Shown piece after piece: positions 1 through 6,280 of a stretch of 8,183 nucleotides of DNA. Where the stretch lies: positions 1 to 8,183 of the forward strand of contig SKNG01000364.1 in assembly GCA_007120685.1 (NCBI GenBank), in the 5' to 3' direction. Position numbers and translations under genes: made by a program. The stretch comes from Paracoccaceae bacterium. GTDB taxonomy: Bacteria; Pseudomonadota; Alphaproteobacteria; Rhodobacterales; Rhodobacteraceae. Under the pieces are notes generated by a model that saw only the letters and a list, made by a program, of their open reading frames with translations, was not told the origin of the DNA and ran no database searches. Numbering within the stretch: the stretch's first letter is position 1; every line of letters begins with the position of its first letter.

Positions 1-1445
1 ATGAATTCGACCGCTGCGTGGCGCCGCGCGGGGTGACGACGGCGATCTGCGACCCGCATGAGATCGCCAATGTCGCGGGGCTGGCGGGGCTCCGGTATTT
101 CCTCGAAGCGGCCTCGCGGATGGTGATGGACCTGCGCGTCAACCTGTCTTCCTGCGTGCCGTCCACGCATATGGAAACGGCGGGCGCGGCCTTGTCGGCG
201 TCGGACCTGCTGTCGCTGGCGGGCCATCCGAAGGTGCTGGGGCTGGCCGAATTCATGAACTACCCCGGCGTGATCCACCGCGACCCGGGCTGCATGGAGA
301 AGCTTGCCGCCTTTTCCGGGCGCCATATCGACGGGCACGCGCCGCTGCTTTCCGGGCGCGACCTGAACGCCTATGTCGCCGCCGGCATCCGCACCGAGCA
401 TGAGGCGACGAGTGCCGGTGAGGCGCGCGAGAAGCTGACGAAGGGGTTGCGCGTGCTGATCCGCGAGGGGTCGGTGTCGAAGGACCTCGACGCGCTGGCG
501 GAACTGCTGACGCCGCTGACCGCGCCCTATCTGTGCCTGTGCACCGATGACCGCAACCCGCTGGACATCGCCGAGCACGGGCATCTGGATTACATGATCC
601 GCCGGCTGATCGCGCGGGGCTGCGATGCGCTGTCGGTCTACCGGGCGGCGACGCTGTCGGCGGCCGAGGCTTTCGGGCTGAAGGACCGCGGCCAGATCGC
701 GCCGGGCAGGCGGGCCGATATCGTGGTGCTGGACGACCCGGCGGATTGCCGGGCGTCGATGGTGTTGTGCGGCGGCGTGGTGGTTTCGGACGAGGCCTTC
801 GCAGGCCGCGCGCCGGTGGCCGAGGTGGCGCGCGGCTCGGTGCATCTGCCGCCGGTCGGCCCCGAAAGCTTCCGGCTGACCGGCGGCGAGGATGACCAGC
901 CGGTGATCGGCATCTGGCCAGGCAAGATATTGACCGAGCATCGGCGGTTTTCGGTGCCCCTGGTGGCGGGCGACCGGGCGCCGGCCTCGGGGCGCGATCT
1001 GGCACGGATCACGGTGATCGAGCGGCATGGGCGGAACGGCAATATCGCCAATGGATTCGTGCAGGGCTTCACCATGGCGCGGGGGGCAATCGCCTCGACC
1101 GTCTGCCATGACCATCACAATCTGGTCGCCGTGGGGGTGGATTATGCCGACATGGCGCTGGCCGCGCAGCGGCTGGGGCAGATCGAGGGCGGTTTCGTGG
1201 TGGTCGAGGGCGGCGCGGTGAAGGCGGAACTGGCGCTGCCGGTGGCGGGGCTGATGGCGCTTTCGTCCTTCGAGGATGTGCACGCTGCGCTGGTCGATCT
1301 GCGCGCGGCGGCGCGGGGGTTGGGGGTGGAACTGGAAGAGCCCTTTCTGCAACTGGCCTTTCTGGCCCTGCCGGTGATCCCGCATTTGAAGATCACCGAT
1401 CACGGCATGGTCGATGTGGACCGGTTCGCGGTCCTGCCGGGGTGA
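1..1445 (+). CDS. ade: Adenine deaminase (5' end missing)
   Basis: Amidohydrolase that deaminates adenine to hypoxanthine and ammonia in cytosolic purine salvage. The gene enters from the left edge. The first full codon is at base 3, giving EFDRCVAPRGVTT, and 480 residues are visible. Family members are close to 560-600 residues, so roughly 100 N-terminal residues, including the first metal-binding His-x-His, lie outside. Visible family marks are DPHEIANV near the start, GLAEFMNYPGV, DGHAP (about bases 330-344), the TEHE segment, and CTDDR (about 540-554) carrying the expected catalytic Asp. The C-terminal domain is present with HGRNGNIANGFVQGF and CHDHHN, the counterpart of the usual HDSHN. 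The GTG at base 18 is an internal valine, not a start. The frame is open to a TGA and looks intact. No purine-related neighbour is visible. Identity as Ade is nearly certain; activity and exact length cannot be judged from this part alone. Confidence 0.95.
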   Translation, partial: EFDRCVAPRGVTTAICDPHEIANVAGLAGLRYFLEAASRMVMDLRVNLSSCVPSTHMETAGAALSASDLLSLAGHPKVLGLAEFMNYPGVIHRDPGCMEKLAAFSGRHIDGHAPLLSGRDLNAYVAAGIRTEHEATSAGEAREKLTKGLRVLIREGSVSKDLDALAELLTPLTAPYLCLCTDDRNPLDIAEHGHLDYMIRRLIARGCDALSVYRAATLSAAEAFGLKDRGQIAPGRRADIVVLDDPADCRASMVLCGGVVVSDEAFAGRAPVAEVARGSVHLPPVGPESFRLTGGEDDQPVIGIWPGKILTEHRRFSVPLVAGDRAPASGRDLARITVIERHGRNGNIANGFVQGFTMARGAIASTVCHDHHNLVAVGVDYADMALAAQRLGQIEGGFVVVEGGAVKAELALPVAGLMALSSFEDVHAALVDLRAAARGLGVELEEPFLQLAFLALPVIPHLKITDHGMVDVDRFAVLPG

Positions 1446-1450
1446 GCGGG

Positions 1451-1506
1451 GCGCGGCGGGCGGGGCATCGAACCCCGCCCGCCGCGCGCGCCCGTGCCGG
1501 GCGCGC
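1451..1506 (+). terminator. Two overlapping GC hairpins after the adenine deaminase gene
   Basis: Six bases after the stop there is a perfect 15-bp stem, 1451-1465 pairing with 1473-1487, around a 7-base loop CATCGAA. A second perfect 8-bp stem, 1486-1493 with 1499-1506 and loop GTGCC, starts inside the last two bases of the first stem, so the two compete only at the edge. No T run follows. This suits a 3' end-forming or mRNA-stabilising structure rather than a textbook intrinsic terminator. The rest of the gap up to 1600 shows no gene. Confidence 0.6.
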
Positions 1507-1600
1507 CGGCCAGGTTCAGGCGGTGCGCTGCGGGGGCAGGCGTGGTAAGGGTTTTCGGTGTTGAAATTGCGTATTTACAGCAAGATGAAGGGGCAGGGCG

Positions 1601-2047
1601 GTGTTGCGATGGCTTGACTGGCCGCCGGTCTGGCTGGCGGGATTTGTGGTCCCGGCCTGGGCGCTGGCGATGCCGGTTTTCGAGGGGGCGGCGGCGCGCG
1701 GGCTGTTCTGGGCCGGGGTGGTGATCGGCCTGTGCGGCGCGGCGCTGATGGGGCTGGCGGCGCTGGCCATGGCGCGGGCGCGCACCACCATCGTGCCCCG
1801 GCAGGCGCCCTCGGCGCTAGTCACGGGCGGGGTGTTCGCTTTTTCGCGCAACCCGATCTATCTGGGCGATCTGATGATCCTCGCCGGGCTGTCGCTAATC
1901 TGGCAGTCCTGGGCGGGGCTGGTGCTGGTGCCGGTGCTGGGACGGGTGCTGGCGGTGCGTTTCATCGAGGGTGAGGAGGCGCGGTTGCGCGCGGCCTTCG
2001 GCGATCATGCCGAGGCCTGGATGGCCCGCGTGCGGCGCTGGCTGTGA
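1601..2047 (+). CDS. Membrane methyltransferase, isoprenylcysteine/phospholipid type
   Basis: Small integral membrane protein of 148 residues in the ICMT/PEMT-like superfamily, whose members transfer a methyl group from S-adenosylmethionine to lipid-linked or small acceptors. Hydrophobic segments lie at about residues 9-25, 35-55, 88-103 and 104-120. The family signature LVTGGVFAFSRNPIYLGD (about 73-90) and the following GEEARLRAAFG near 124-134 match the conserved C-terminal SAM-binding half. The GTG start at 1601 is preceded by an AAGGGG-type ribosome binding site with about 8 bases of spacing. A TTG at 1604 is the alternative, and no ATG is available. It ends four bases before the convergent regulator gene. 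The acceptor cannot be read from sequence; bacterial homologues are usually annotated only to family level. It sits downstream of the adenine deaminase gene but behind strong hairpins, so co-transcription is doubtful. Confidence 0.85.
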   Translation: MLRWLDWPPVWLAGFVVPAWALAMPVFEGAAARGLFWAGVVIGLCGAALMGLAALAMARARTTIVPRQAPSALVTGGVFAFSRNPIYLGDLMILAGLSLIWQSWAGLVLVPVLGRVLAVRFIEGEEARLRAAFGDHAEAWMARVRRWL

Positions 2048-2051
2048 GGGG

Positions 2052-2516
2052 TCAGAGCGGTAATTCGGTGGTGTACTTGATCTCTTCCATCGACAGCAGC
2101 GCGGTGACGTTATGGATCCGCACATCGCGGATCAGCGCCTGGTAGAAGGCGTCATAGGCCCGCGCATTGGCCACGCGCACCTTCAGGATATAGTCGATAT
2201 CGCCGGCCAGCCGGTGTGCCTCCAGCACCTCGGGCCGGGCGCGCACCGAGGCGAGGAAGCCCTCCTGCCAGTCCGGCGCATGCTCGGCGGTGCGGATCAG
2301 CACGAAGAAACAGGCTTCCAGCCCCAGCGCTTCGGCATCCAGCAGCGCGGTCTGGCGGGTGATCACCCCGGCCTCGCGCAGCTTGCGGATACGGTTCCAG
2401 ACCGGGGTCCGGGACGAGCCTACCTGGCGCGCGATCTCGTCCAGCGACTGGCTGGCATCGGCTTGCAGCGCCTGCAGGATGCGGCGGTCCAGCGGATCGA
2501 GCGTGATGGATGCCAT
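2052..2516 (-). CDS. Lrp/AsnC family transcriptional regulator
   Basis: DNA-binding regulator of 154 residues, the normal length for the family. An N-terminal winged helix-turn-helix spans about residues 6-55 (LDRRILQALQADASQSLDEI, then VGSSRTPVWNRIRKLREAGVI). A C-terminal ligand-binding/oligomerisation RAM domain spans about 65-145 and contains the typical HRLAGDIDYILKV segment. The ATG is preceded by AGGAGG at 8-base spacing, which settles the start. It is divergent from the DUF934-fpr pair. In Rhodobacteraceae a Lrp/AsnC gene of this kind commonly stands next to the assimilatory sulfite reduction genes (from memory of gene order), so it probably controls that locus, perhaps in response to an amino acid such as cysteine. 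The effector is inferred, not visible. Its stop lies four bases from the stop of the convergent methyltransferase gene. Confidence 0.93.
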   Translation of the reverse strand: MASITLDPLDRRILQALQADASQSLDEIARQVGSSRTPVWNRIRKLREAGVITRQTALLDAEALGLEACFFVLIRTAEHAPDWQEGFLASVRARPEVLEAHRLAGDIDYILKVRVANARAYDAFYQALIRDVRIHNVTALLSMEEIKYTTELPL

Positions 2517-2776
2517 GGTGCCTGCCTCCTGGTGGCGCCCGGATAAGCGTTGCGGGTCGATCGGCCCGCAAACCGGCGCCGATACAGCTGGAACCGCCGG
2601 GCGCGGCCTGACGCCCGCTTCTCGTAATGCGCTGACGGGCCGCTTGCAATGTCATCGCCTGCCCGGAAAGTGCGTTTCATTGATCCGTGTCATGTTCGAT
2701 GGCAACGGCATCCGGCATCATGGGTCGGCTTTGGTCCGGAAACACCGATGAATCGCAGGCGAAAAGAAGGGGCGCC
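2517..2776. promoter_or_regulatory. Divergent promoter gap between the Lrp regulator and DUF934
   Basis: A 260-base gap between two divergent genes must hold both start regions and is the natural binding site for the Lrp-type regulator. No convincing -35/-10 pair or strong palindrome stands out. Weak features are a TGTCAT repeated 38 bases apart (near 2650 and 2688) and a tandem CGGCATC near 2708-2721. Reading through the gap in all frames shows no recognisable remnant of CysG, CysI, CysH or DUF2849. Confidence 0.5.
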
Positions 2777-3265
2777 ATGAGTATCCTGATTACCGATCAC
2801 GGCATCCGTGCGGATGACTGGCAGAACGGCTATGTCCCGCTGGTTGCCCTGTCCGCCGGGGCCGAGACCGGGCTGGGTCCGGTGGGCGTGGATATCGCGG
2901 CCGGCCCGGTGCCGCCAGCCGCGTGGCAACGGTTGCTGGCGGTGCTGCGGCGCGTTGCGCTTATCCGCATTCGGCTGGGCAACTTTGCCGATATCGAGGC
3001 ATTTCGGCGGGCCCGGCGGTTGCGGGCGCGCGGCTATGCCGGGCGGATGCGCGCCCATGGCGCGGTCCTGGCTCGCGATTACCCGCTGGCGAGGCGGGCG
3101 GGTTTTACCGAAATCGAACTGACCGCCCGTCAGGCGTGCCGGCAGCCGCCCGAACACTGGCTCGCCGATCCGCTGGCCGCCCTTCCCTACGGACCGGCGA
3201 GCATCGCCACGCACGGGGCAGGGGCAGGCCGCCTCGGTCTGGCGGGCGGCCTGCCCGGTCGCTGA
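2777..3265 (+). CDS. DUF934 family protein, divergent
   Basis: Predicted cytosolic protein of 162 residues resembling the DUF934 family, which is encoded beside cysI and cysH and is thought to assist assimilatory sulfate/sulfite reduction; its biochemical role is unknown. The match is N-terminal ITDHGIRADDWQNGYVPL (5-22) and the core IRLGNFADIEAFRRARRLRA (65-84), followed by GYAGRMRAHGAVLARDYPLA (86-105) and RRAGFTEIEL (106-115). Family members usually carry an F-x-DGRGF-x-x-AR motif in the core; here the DGRGF part reads DIEAF. The last 35 or so residues are rich in Gly/Ala and lack the usual closing YQ-x-RL type end. The ATG at 2777 follows AGAAGGGG; an upstream GTG-initiated extension to 2687 has no family similarity. 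It stands directly before fpr on the same strand, 139 bases apart. The divergence may mean relaxed constraint. Confidence 0.72.
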   Translation: MSILITDHGIRADDWQNGYVPLVALSAGAETGLGPVGVDIAAGPVPPAAWQRLLAVLRRVALIRIRLGNFADIEAFRRARRLRARGYAGRMRAHGAVLARDYPLARRAGFTEIELTARQACRQPPEHWLADPLAALPYGPASIATHGAGAGRLGLAGGLPGR

Positions 3266-3302
3266 GCGCTACTGGCAAAGCAAGAACCGAGCCGAAGTTG
3301 CA

Positions 3303-3330
3303 CCCGGCTGCTGCCGGGGCCTTACCTTTT
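3303..3330 (+). terminator. Short GC hairpin followed by TTTT between DUF934 and fpr
   Basis: A 6-bp stem CCCGGC (3303-3308) pairs with GCCGGG (3313-3318) around TGCT, with a TTTT tract ending at 3330, eleven bases past the stem. The T run is not adjacent to the stem, so this is at best a weak terminator or attenuator. It would allow fpr to have its own promoter within 3266-3404, but I found no clear -35/-10 pair there. Confidence 0.3.
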
Positions 3331-3404
3331 GCGCCCAAACACCGTAAATCTGCTTCATTCCGGGCCCGCGCCGAGGGCCTGACAGAGTGACAGGAAGCAA
3401 CAGC

Positions 3405-4232
3405 ATGACCCAGGCGAAAACGCCAGCCGCCCCGCAGCCGCCAATCCGCACCCTGCCCGATGCGCAGACCGTCACCAGTGTGCGGCACTGGACGGATACG
3501 CTGTTTTCCTTCCGCTGCACCCGCCCGCGCAGCCTGCGCTTCCGCTCGGGCGAGTTCGTCATGCTGGGGCTGCTGGACGACGCCGGCAAACCGCTCCTGC
3601 GGGCCTATTCCATCGCCTCGCCCTCCTGGGATGACGAGCTGGAATTCTATTCGATCAAGGTGCCGGATGGCCCGCTGACCTCGCGGCTGCAGCATATCAG
3701 CGAAGGCGACCAGATCATCCTGCGCCCGAAACCCGTGGGCACGCTGGTCATTGACGCGCTCTTGCCCGGCAAGCGGCTGTGGATGCTGGCCACCGGCACC
3801 GGCATCGCCCCCTTCGCCAGCCTGATCCGCGACCCCGAGACCTACGAGAAGTTCGACAGCGTCATCCTGATGCACACCTGCCGGCAGGTTGCCGAACTGG
3901 CCTATGGGCGTGAGCTGGTGGAAAGCCTGAAGGACGATCCGCTGATCGGCGAGATGGTCGAGGGCAAGCTGCTCTACTACCCCACCACCACGCGCGAGGA
4001 CTCGCCCAATATGGGCCGCGTCACCGACAACCTGTCGAGCGGCAAGGTCTTTGCCGATCTCGGGATCGATGGCCCGCTGACCCCGGAACGCGACCGCGCG
4101 ATGATCTGCGGCTCGCTGGCCTTCAACATCGACGTCAAGGCGATCCTGGAAGGTTGGGGCCTGCGCGAGGGCGCCAATTCCGAGCCCTTGGAATTCGTCG
4201 TCGAAAAGGCCTTCGTCGGCGAGGGGATCTGA
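3405..4232 (+). CDS. fpr: Ferredoxin/flavodoxin-NADP(+) reductase, FPR type
   Basis: FAD-containing cytosolic reductase that exchanges electrons between NADP(H) and ferredoxin or flavodoxin, supplying reductive pathways such as sulfite reduction and oxidative-stress responses. The 275 residues show the FAD-binding RAYSIASP (66-73), the NADP-binding stretch ATGTGIAPF (129-137), MHTCRQVAEL (156-165) at the NADP phosphate site, ICGSLAF (234-240) and the C-terminal VVEKAFVGEGI, whose final segment stacks near FAD in the Rhodobacter capsulatus enzyme (about 272 residues). Overall it reads as a close relative of that protein. ATG 3405 is chosen because AGGAAG lies 7 bases upstream. A GTG at 3387 would overlap this site and add only six residues. 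It lies after DUF934 on the same strand, an arrangement familiar from cys loci. No damage is visible. Confidence 0.96.
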   Translation: MTQAKTPAAPQPPIRTLPDAQTVTSVRHWTDTLFSFRCTRPRSLRFRSGEFVMLGLLDDAGKPLLRAYSIASPSWDDELEFYSIKVPDGPLTSRLQHISEGDQIILRPKPVGTLVIDALLPGKRLWMLATGTGIAPFASLIRDPETYEKFDSVILMHTCRQVAELAYGRELVESLKDDPLIGEMVEGKLLYYPTTTREDSPNMGRVTDNLSSGKVFADLGIDGPLTPERDRAMICGSLAFNIDVKAILEGWGLREGANSEPLEFVVEKAFVGEGI

Positions 4233-4249
4233 CAGGAAAAATCGCCGCC

Positions 4250-4327
4250 CCTCTTTGCTCTTCAAATATCCTGGGGGTGAGCCGCGCATGCGGCGAGGGG
4301 GCAAAGCCCCCTTAACCTTATCGGTTA
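4250..4327. terminator. Convergent intergenic hairpins with a recurrent-looking ATATCC element
   Basis: Between the convergent fpr and M48 genes, 4296-4302 (AGGGGGC) pairs with 4306-4312 (GCCCCCT) around AAA. A second 5-bp hairpin follows, TAACC (4313-4317) with GGTTA (4323-4327), and covers the M48 stop codon. On either strand the stem could end transcription, though no long T run follows. Just before it, TTTGCTCTTCAAATATCC (about 4255-4272) followed by GGGGG resembles an intergenic motif I recall as frequent in Rhodobacteraceae genomes. That recollection needs a genome count to confirm. Confidence 0.5.
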
Positions 4328-5013
4328 GTGCCCCCGCCCAGCCAACGCGCCTCCAGCGCCTCGATGGCGCGGATCCGGTCGGTGGTAGCAGGATGGCTCG
4401 CCAACCAGACCGGCGCGCCGCCGCCGTGACCGGTGATCCGGTCCAGCTTCGCAAACAGCGATTTCTGCGGCGCCGTGCCGATTCCCGCCCGGGTCAGCAG
4501 CGCCGCGGCATATTCGTCGGCGGCGTATTCGTCGGACCGGCTGAGCCCCGCCGCGAGCAGGCTGACCAGCCCGCTGGCGATCAGCGCGCCGATGCCGGGA
4601 AGGATCCGGTTCAGCACCCCGGCCAGCACCACCCGCACCGCGTTCTGCCCGGAAAAGTCGATCATCCGCTTGCGCGTGTGCCCCAGCGCCACATGCCCCA
4701 GTTCATGCGCGATGACCGAGGCCAGTTCCTCGGCCGTCACCTGCCCGCGCCGATAGCGGTCAAGAAAGCCGCGGGTGATGAAGATGCGACCGTCCGGCGC
4801 GGCCAGCCCGTTCACCGGCGCGATCTCGTAGACATGCACCGGGATCTCGGGCAGGTCCAGCGCGCGGGCCATGCGGTCGGTAAGCGCCTTCAGCGGGCGG
4901 TCGCGCAGCGGCGTCGACTGCGCATCAAGCTCGCGCTTCGTGCGCCAGACCGAGAACTGATACATCAAGAGGCCGTAGCCGACGATCAGCAGGATGGGCA
5001 GGAACTTCAGCAT
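4318..5013 (-). CDS. M48 family metallopeptidase with N-terminal membrane anchor
   Basis: Zinc metallopeptidase of 231 residues related to the HtpX/Ste24/BepA group. Residues 3-20 (KFLPILLIVGYGLLMYQF) form a single N-terminal membrane anchor. The catalytic HELGH is at 103-107, the probable third zinc ligand is Glu162 within SRSDEYAAD, and a SHPATTDRI segment (206-214) matches the conserved C-terminal SHP motif. YEIAPVNGLAAPDGRIFITRG (62-82) is also typical. All catalytic residues are present. ATG 5013 is chosen because it puts the anchor at the N-terminus. An open extension to 5154 would run through a long hairpin and overlap the upstream gene, and encodes an Arg-rich stretch without family similarity. 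The ribosome binding site (CGGGGAC) is weak. Substrates are unknown; quality control of membrane or envelope proteins is a reasonable guess. Confidence 0.92.
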   Translation of the reverse strand: MLKFLPILLIVGYGLLMYQFSVWRTKRELDAQSTPLRDRPLKALTDRMARALDLPEIPVHVYEIAPVNGLAAPDGRIFITRGFLDRYRRGQVTAEELASVIAHELGHVALGHTRKRMIDFSGQNAVRVVLAGVLNRILPGIGALIASGLVSLLAAGLSRSDEYAADEYAAALLTRAGIGTAPQKSLFAKLDRITGHGGGAPVWLASHPATTDRIRAIEALEARWLGGGTNR

Positions 5014-5068
5014 GTCCCCGATATGGCGCAGCCGGGGCAGGGCGGCAAGGCCCGTGCCGACAAGGTGA

Positions 5069-5097
5069 ACGGCGCGCCCGGGGATGGGGCGCGCCGT
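5069..5097 (-). terminator. Strong hairpin after the acidic protein gene
   Basis: A perfect 11-bp stem, 5069-5079 with 5087-5097, encloses a 7-base loop (5080-5086). It lies about 33 bases past the stop of the acidic protein gene and 56 bases before the M48 start. The - strand continues TTCACCTTG, so the T run is poor. It probably separates the two transcripts and also argues that the stretch upstream of 5013 is not coding. Confidence 0.55.
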
Positions 5098-5129
5098 GGA
5101 AGTCCGACACCAGTAGGCGGGCACGCGTC

Positions 5130-5975
5130 TTAGGCGTAGACCTCCTCCTCGCACTCCTCGGCGGCGTCAGGATCGCCGTGCTCGTCGATCGGGCAGCACG
5201 GCAGCGGCATTTCGAAGTCGAGGTCTTCAGGGTCGAGCGAGCCTACCAAATTCTCGTCCATATCGTAGAGGTCGATCCTGAACACGTCCTCGATCGGCGG
5301 CCAGCCGCGCTCGTCGGCGACGGCTTCGTACAGATCGATATGCTCCTGCAGCGTCCCTTCGCTGCCTTCGGGCAGGAAGGCATCGTTGGACGAGTCGCTG
5401 CCGTTGTCCTCGGCGAAGGTGCTGACACCGATCAACTCGCCGTCGACCGTCTGGTAGAATACCTTGCCGAACACCTGGCAATCGGGGTCCGGATCGGGAT
5501 CGGGATCGGGATCGGGATCCGGATCGGGGCCGGGTTCATCCGGCTCTTCGATTTCCGGGTCACCCGATACCCCCTTGATCGACCCGCCATCGTTGACCGA
5601 GGTCGCGCGGATGCCGAGGAAATCGATATCGTCCAGCCTTTCCAACCCGACGAGGTCCACGGTCAGCGATTCGCCCGCCTGCAAGAAGGACGCCTTGTCC
5701 TCGCCCTCGGGGCCAAGGCCGGGGCGCGATACCTCGACGGCGTCATCCCACTGGATGCGCTCGCCCTCGAAGCGCGAACCCTCGCCGTTCATGTTCAGCG
5801 GCCCGCCCAGATTGGCGCTGCGGCCGCTGAAATCGTCATCACCCCAGTAAACGGCGTTGACGTCCATCGAGCCTTCCAGCACCGTGATCTCCGCCTGGAA
5901 GACCCCGTCCACCTCGGACACGACGACCTCGTAGCTCAGCCCGTCTTGTTCATATGTGAATGTTCTGCTTCCCAT
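5130..5975 (-). CDS. Acidic two-domain protein with (Pro-Asp)8 linker, function unknown
   Basis: Unrecognised protein of 281 residues, very rich in Asp and Glu. Residues about 5-135 look like a beta-rich domain (FTYEQDGLSYEVVVSEVDG, NAVYWGDDDFSG, GPLNMNGEGSRF, QAGESLTVDLVGLERLDDID, GIRATSVNDGGSIKGV). Then comes an acidic stretch and eight Pro-Asp pairs (150-165), then a second domain (166-258, CQVFGKVFYQTVDGELIG to EDLDFEMPL), and a tail with CC (260-261) and ECEEEVYA. The first domain resembles modules I recall in Rhodobacterales RTX-like exported proteins, but I cannot name a family. There is no Sec signal peptide or membrane segment. If exported, a C-terminal type I signal is possible, but no glycine-rich RTX nonapeptides are present. 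ATG 5975 is chosen because AGGAG lies 8 bases upstream. ATG 5981 would be only 2 bases from it, and the farther start at 6095 has no ribosome binding site. Confidence 0.8.
   Translation of the reverse strand: MGSRTFTYEQDGLSYEVVVSEVDGVFQAEITVLEGSMDVNAVYWGDDDFSGRSANLGGPLNMNGEGSRFEGERIQWDDAVEVSRPGLGPEGEDKASFLQAGESLTVDLVGLERLDDIDFLGIRATSVNDGGSIKGVSGDPEIEEPDEPGPDPDPDPDPDPDPDPDCQVFGKVFYQTVDGELIGVSTFAEDNGSDSSNDAFLPEGSEGTLQEHIDLYEAVADERGWPPIEDVFRIDLYDMDENLVGSLDPEDLDFEMPLPCCPIDEHGDPDAAEECEEEVYA
5481..5528. repeat. GGATCG hexamer microsatellite encoding (Asp-Pro)n
   Basis: Seven imperfect 6-bp units lie at 5485-5526. Five of them are exact GGATCG; 5485-5490 reads GGGTCC and 5515-5520 reads GGATCC. On the - strand the block encodes the Pro-Asp linker of the acidic protein. 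Because the unit is two codons, slippage would change linker length without breaking the frame. Confidence 0.9.
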
Positions 5976-5983
5976 CCGCATAA

Positions 5984-5988
5984 CTCCT
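5984..5988 (-). promoter_or_regulatory. Ribosome binding site deciding the acidic protein start
   Basis: The + strand CTCCT reads AGGAG on the - strand, 8 bases before ATG 5975 but only 2 bases before ATG 5981. The spacing favours 5975 and makes the longer open frame to 6095 unlikely. Confidence 0.7.
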
Positions 5989-6152
5989 GATGCACTGCCG
6001 GGAAGCGCCGCCGCGTTCCCCTGGCCGGTTAACGGGCTGCCAAGCCCACCTCGCAACCACCCCCCCAGGCGGAAGCTCACGGATTCATCATCCATTAATT
6101 GTTCTTAAGTGATGGCTTGCAGCCAACCAAATTAAATCTTGGCAAAAATGTG

Positions 6153-6167
6153 GAAACACTGTGTTTC
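6153..6167. promoter_or_regulatory. Perfect 15-bp palindrome, possible operator
   Basis: GAAACAC-T-GTGTTTC has 7-bp arms around a single central base, too tight for an RNA hairpin but ideal for a dimeric DNA-binding protein. It lies in the AT-rich gap, 178 bases before the acidic protein start codon and 127 bases past the glucokinase stop, so any target would more likely be the acidic protein. I do not recognise the site as belonging to a known regulator. Confidence 0.45.
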
Positions 6168-6247
6168 GATTAGCCGCTTTTCTGCCACTTTTCCCGTTAC
6201 ATAGCCCGGCGGCTGAGCGTGGTTCCGGCAGCACAATCCAAGGCGGT

Positions 6248-6280
6248 GCGCGGCATGGGTCGAATGCCCTGTTGCCGCGC
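6248..6280 (-). terminator. Hairpin downstream of glucokinase
   Basis: An 8-bp perfect stem, 6248-6255 (GCGCGGCA) with 6273-6280 (TGCCGCGC), encloses an inner GGG/CCC pair (6257-6259 with 6267-6269). It begins 14 bases past the glucokinase stop on the - strand. No T run follows, so its role as a terminator is probable rather than certain. Confidence 0.5.

Noticed and set aside
253..1005. A 250-residue - strand open frame inside the adenine deaminase gene
   Set aside because: Its Arg/Pro/Ala-rich translation is typical of an antisense shadow in GC-rich DNA, and the sense frame is a clear family match.
3105..4454. A 449-residue open frame on the - strand
   Set aside because: It runs antisense to the certain fpr gene and the DUF934 3' end. 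Long antisense frames are expected in high-GC DNA, and its translation resembles no family.
4255..5133. A 292-residue + strand open frame
   Set aside because: It lies opposite the M48 peptidase, which has all catalytic motifs, and it has no recognisable domain.
5178..5990. A 270-residue + strand open frame with a Gly-Ile repeat
   Set aside because: The repeat is only the other-strand reading of the GGATCG block. The - strand frame has a good ribosome binding site and a domain-like layout.
5976..6095. 40-residue N-terminal extension of the acidic protein
   Set aside because: There is no ribosome binding site at 6095, the composition is unlike the rest, and AGGAG fits the start at 5975.
6095..6108. 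TTAA-N6-TTAA as a CtrA binding site
   Set aside because: The CtrA site needs seven bases between the TTAA halves; here there are six, and the region is AT-rich enough for chance.
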